Shown here: positions 63,558 to 64,000 of the stretch, piece after piece
Layout of the letters: each line of letters starts with the position of its first letter
Position numbering within the stretch: position 1 is the stretch's first letter
Source: CAYGYG01 sp964354155
GTDB taxonomy: Bacteria; Hydrothermota; Tepidihabitantia; SM23-42; CAYGYG01
Direction of reading: 5' to 3'
DNA: 64,000 nucleotides
NCBI GenBank assembly: GCA_964354155.1
Contig: CAYGYG010000001.1
Coordinates: 1-64,000 of the forward strand
Notes under the pieces: generated by a model
Databases searched by the model: none
The model's input: only the letters and a program-made list of their open reading frames with translations
Told to the model about the DNA's origin: nothing
Made by a program: the position numbers and the translations under genes

Positions 63558-64000
63558 GTGCAGAGAGCGTTAATCATCCGGCTCGGGCTGGGACTTTTGC
63601 TGGTCGGAGCCGGCATGGCCTCGGCCCGGAAATGGCAGGTCGGGCCGTCAAGGCCCTATACCATGCCGAGTGCGGTGGCCTCGTTGGTCGGTAACGGTGA
63701 TACCGTGGAGATTGATTCGGCCACGTACCGGGACGTGTGTTCGTGGCGGGCGAATGATCTGCTGATCAAGGGGGCCGGGGGCAGGCCGCGGCTTGATGCG
63801 ACCGGTATGCAAATCGCCGAGGGCAAGGCGATTTGGGTGCTCAAAGGAAGAAGCAATACGGTTGAGGACATCGAATTCATGGGCGCCGCCTGCATCGACC
63901 AGAACGGCGCCGGCATCAGAATCGAAGGTCCGGGTTTGGTTGTCCGCCGCGGTCATTTTCATGACAACGAGAATGGTATTCTCGGCGGCGCGGACAGTAC
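63558..64000 (+). CDS. Secreted right-handed beta-helix protein, truncated by the window
   Basis: The frame is open from GTG 63558 to the window end (147 residues visible). It has an N-terminal signal peptide (RLGLGLLLVGAGMASA), then parallel beta-helix-like turns (GNGDTVEIDSATYRDV, IKGAGGRPRLDATG, NTVEDIEFMGA, RIEGPGLVVRRGHFHDNENGI). This resembles pectate-lyase/NosD-like helices. AAAGGAGG precedes the start; ATG 63537 in frame is a longer alternative. The remainder is outside the window. Confidence 0.8.
   Translation, partial: MQRALIIRLGLGLLLVGAGMASARKWQVGPSRPYTMPSAVASLVGNGDTVEIDSATYRDVCSWRANDLLIKGAGGRPRLDATGMQIAEGKAIWVLKGRSNTVEDIEFMGAACIDQNGAGIRIEGPGLVVRRGHFHDNENGILGGADS

Overview
The window is about 57-60% GC by eye, densely coding, and looks like one contig of a Gram-negative-type bacterium of the FCB/WOR-3 (Stahlbacteria) sort. 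The reasons are secreted proteins with C-terminal FlgD/Por-like sorting domains, a PorV-like outer membrane protein, several lipoproteins, type IV pilus genes (pilT, prepilin peptidase), and an alpha-solenoid-GreA fusion. The phylum is an inference; no rRNA is present. The left edge opens with a poly-G run that looks like a sequencing or assembly artefact.

Layout. 0.4-2.5 kb: hydrogenase maturation hypD-hypE. 2.8-4.9 kb: GT39-type membrane glycosyltransferase with a TPR tail. 5.1-10.1 kb (minus): rpmF-plsX-fabH lipid-initiation operon with a lipoprotein, an outer-membrane-type protein and yggS. 10.2-14.9 kb (plus): propeller protein, M23 peptidase and S8 protease, both proteases with sorting tails. 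15-24 kb: prepilin peptidase, HIT, recG, then TPR-accB-pilT-accC-DUF2273-thiE. 24.2-36.1 kb (minus): tRNA-Glu overlapping a cNMP-binding protein gene, PpiD-like chaperone, larA, and a long operon (KOW protein, PorV-like, accA, DUF4388, hpf, hprK, rapZ, EIIA-Man, acyl-CoA synthetase, ndk). 36.3-37.1 kb: a structured repeat and a lytic transglycosylase. 37.3-45.6 kb (plus): lipoprotein, methyltransferase, FecR-domain protein, btuFCD, nadE, VIT/VWA protein. 45.6-47.7 kb: greA fusion. 48-53.6 kb: phzF, then a radical-SAM cassette. 54-63.3 kb (minus): H+-pyrophosphatase, rho-rpmE-prfB, birA-cobO, thiolase, 3-hydroxyacyl-CoA dehydrogenase. The right edge cuts a secreted beta-helix protein.

Theme. 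Fatty-acid metabolism recurs: accA, accB, accC and birA; plsX and fabH; acyl-CoA synthetase, thiolase and hydroxyacyl-CoA dehydrogenase. B12 use appears as btuFCD plus cobO.

Most striking observations. (1) A four-gene cassette (49052-53553) encodes a membrane protein whose predicted cytoplasmic tail is a (Cys-His-Ser-Ala)n repeat, beside a SPASM radical SAM enzyme with a PqqD-like N-terminus. A small upstream protein shares the motif YSxFIHSxA with the tail protein. This is the best candidate for an undescribed system. (2) fabH starts at ACG behind a perfect Shine-Dalgarno sequence. (3) Seventeen promoters can be read, 15 with an exactly 16-bp spacer, and six place the start codon where transcription should begin (leaderless mRNAs). 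(4) prfB keeps its programmed +1 frameshift. (5) The cNMP-protein stop codon lies inside tRNA-Glu.
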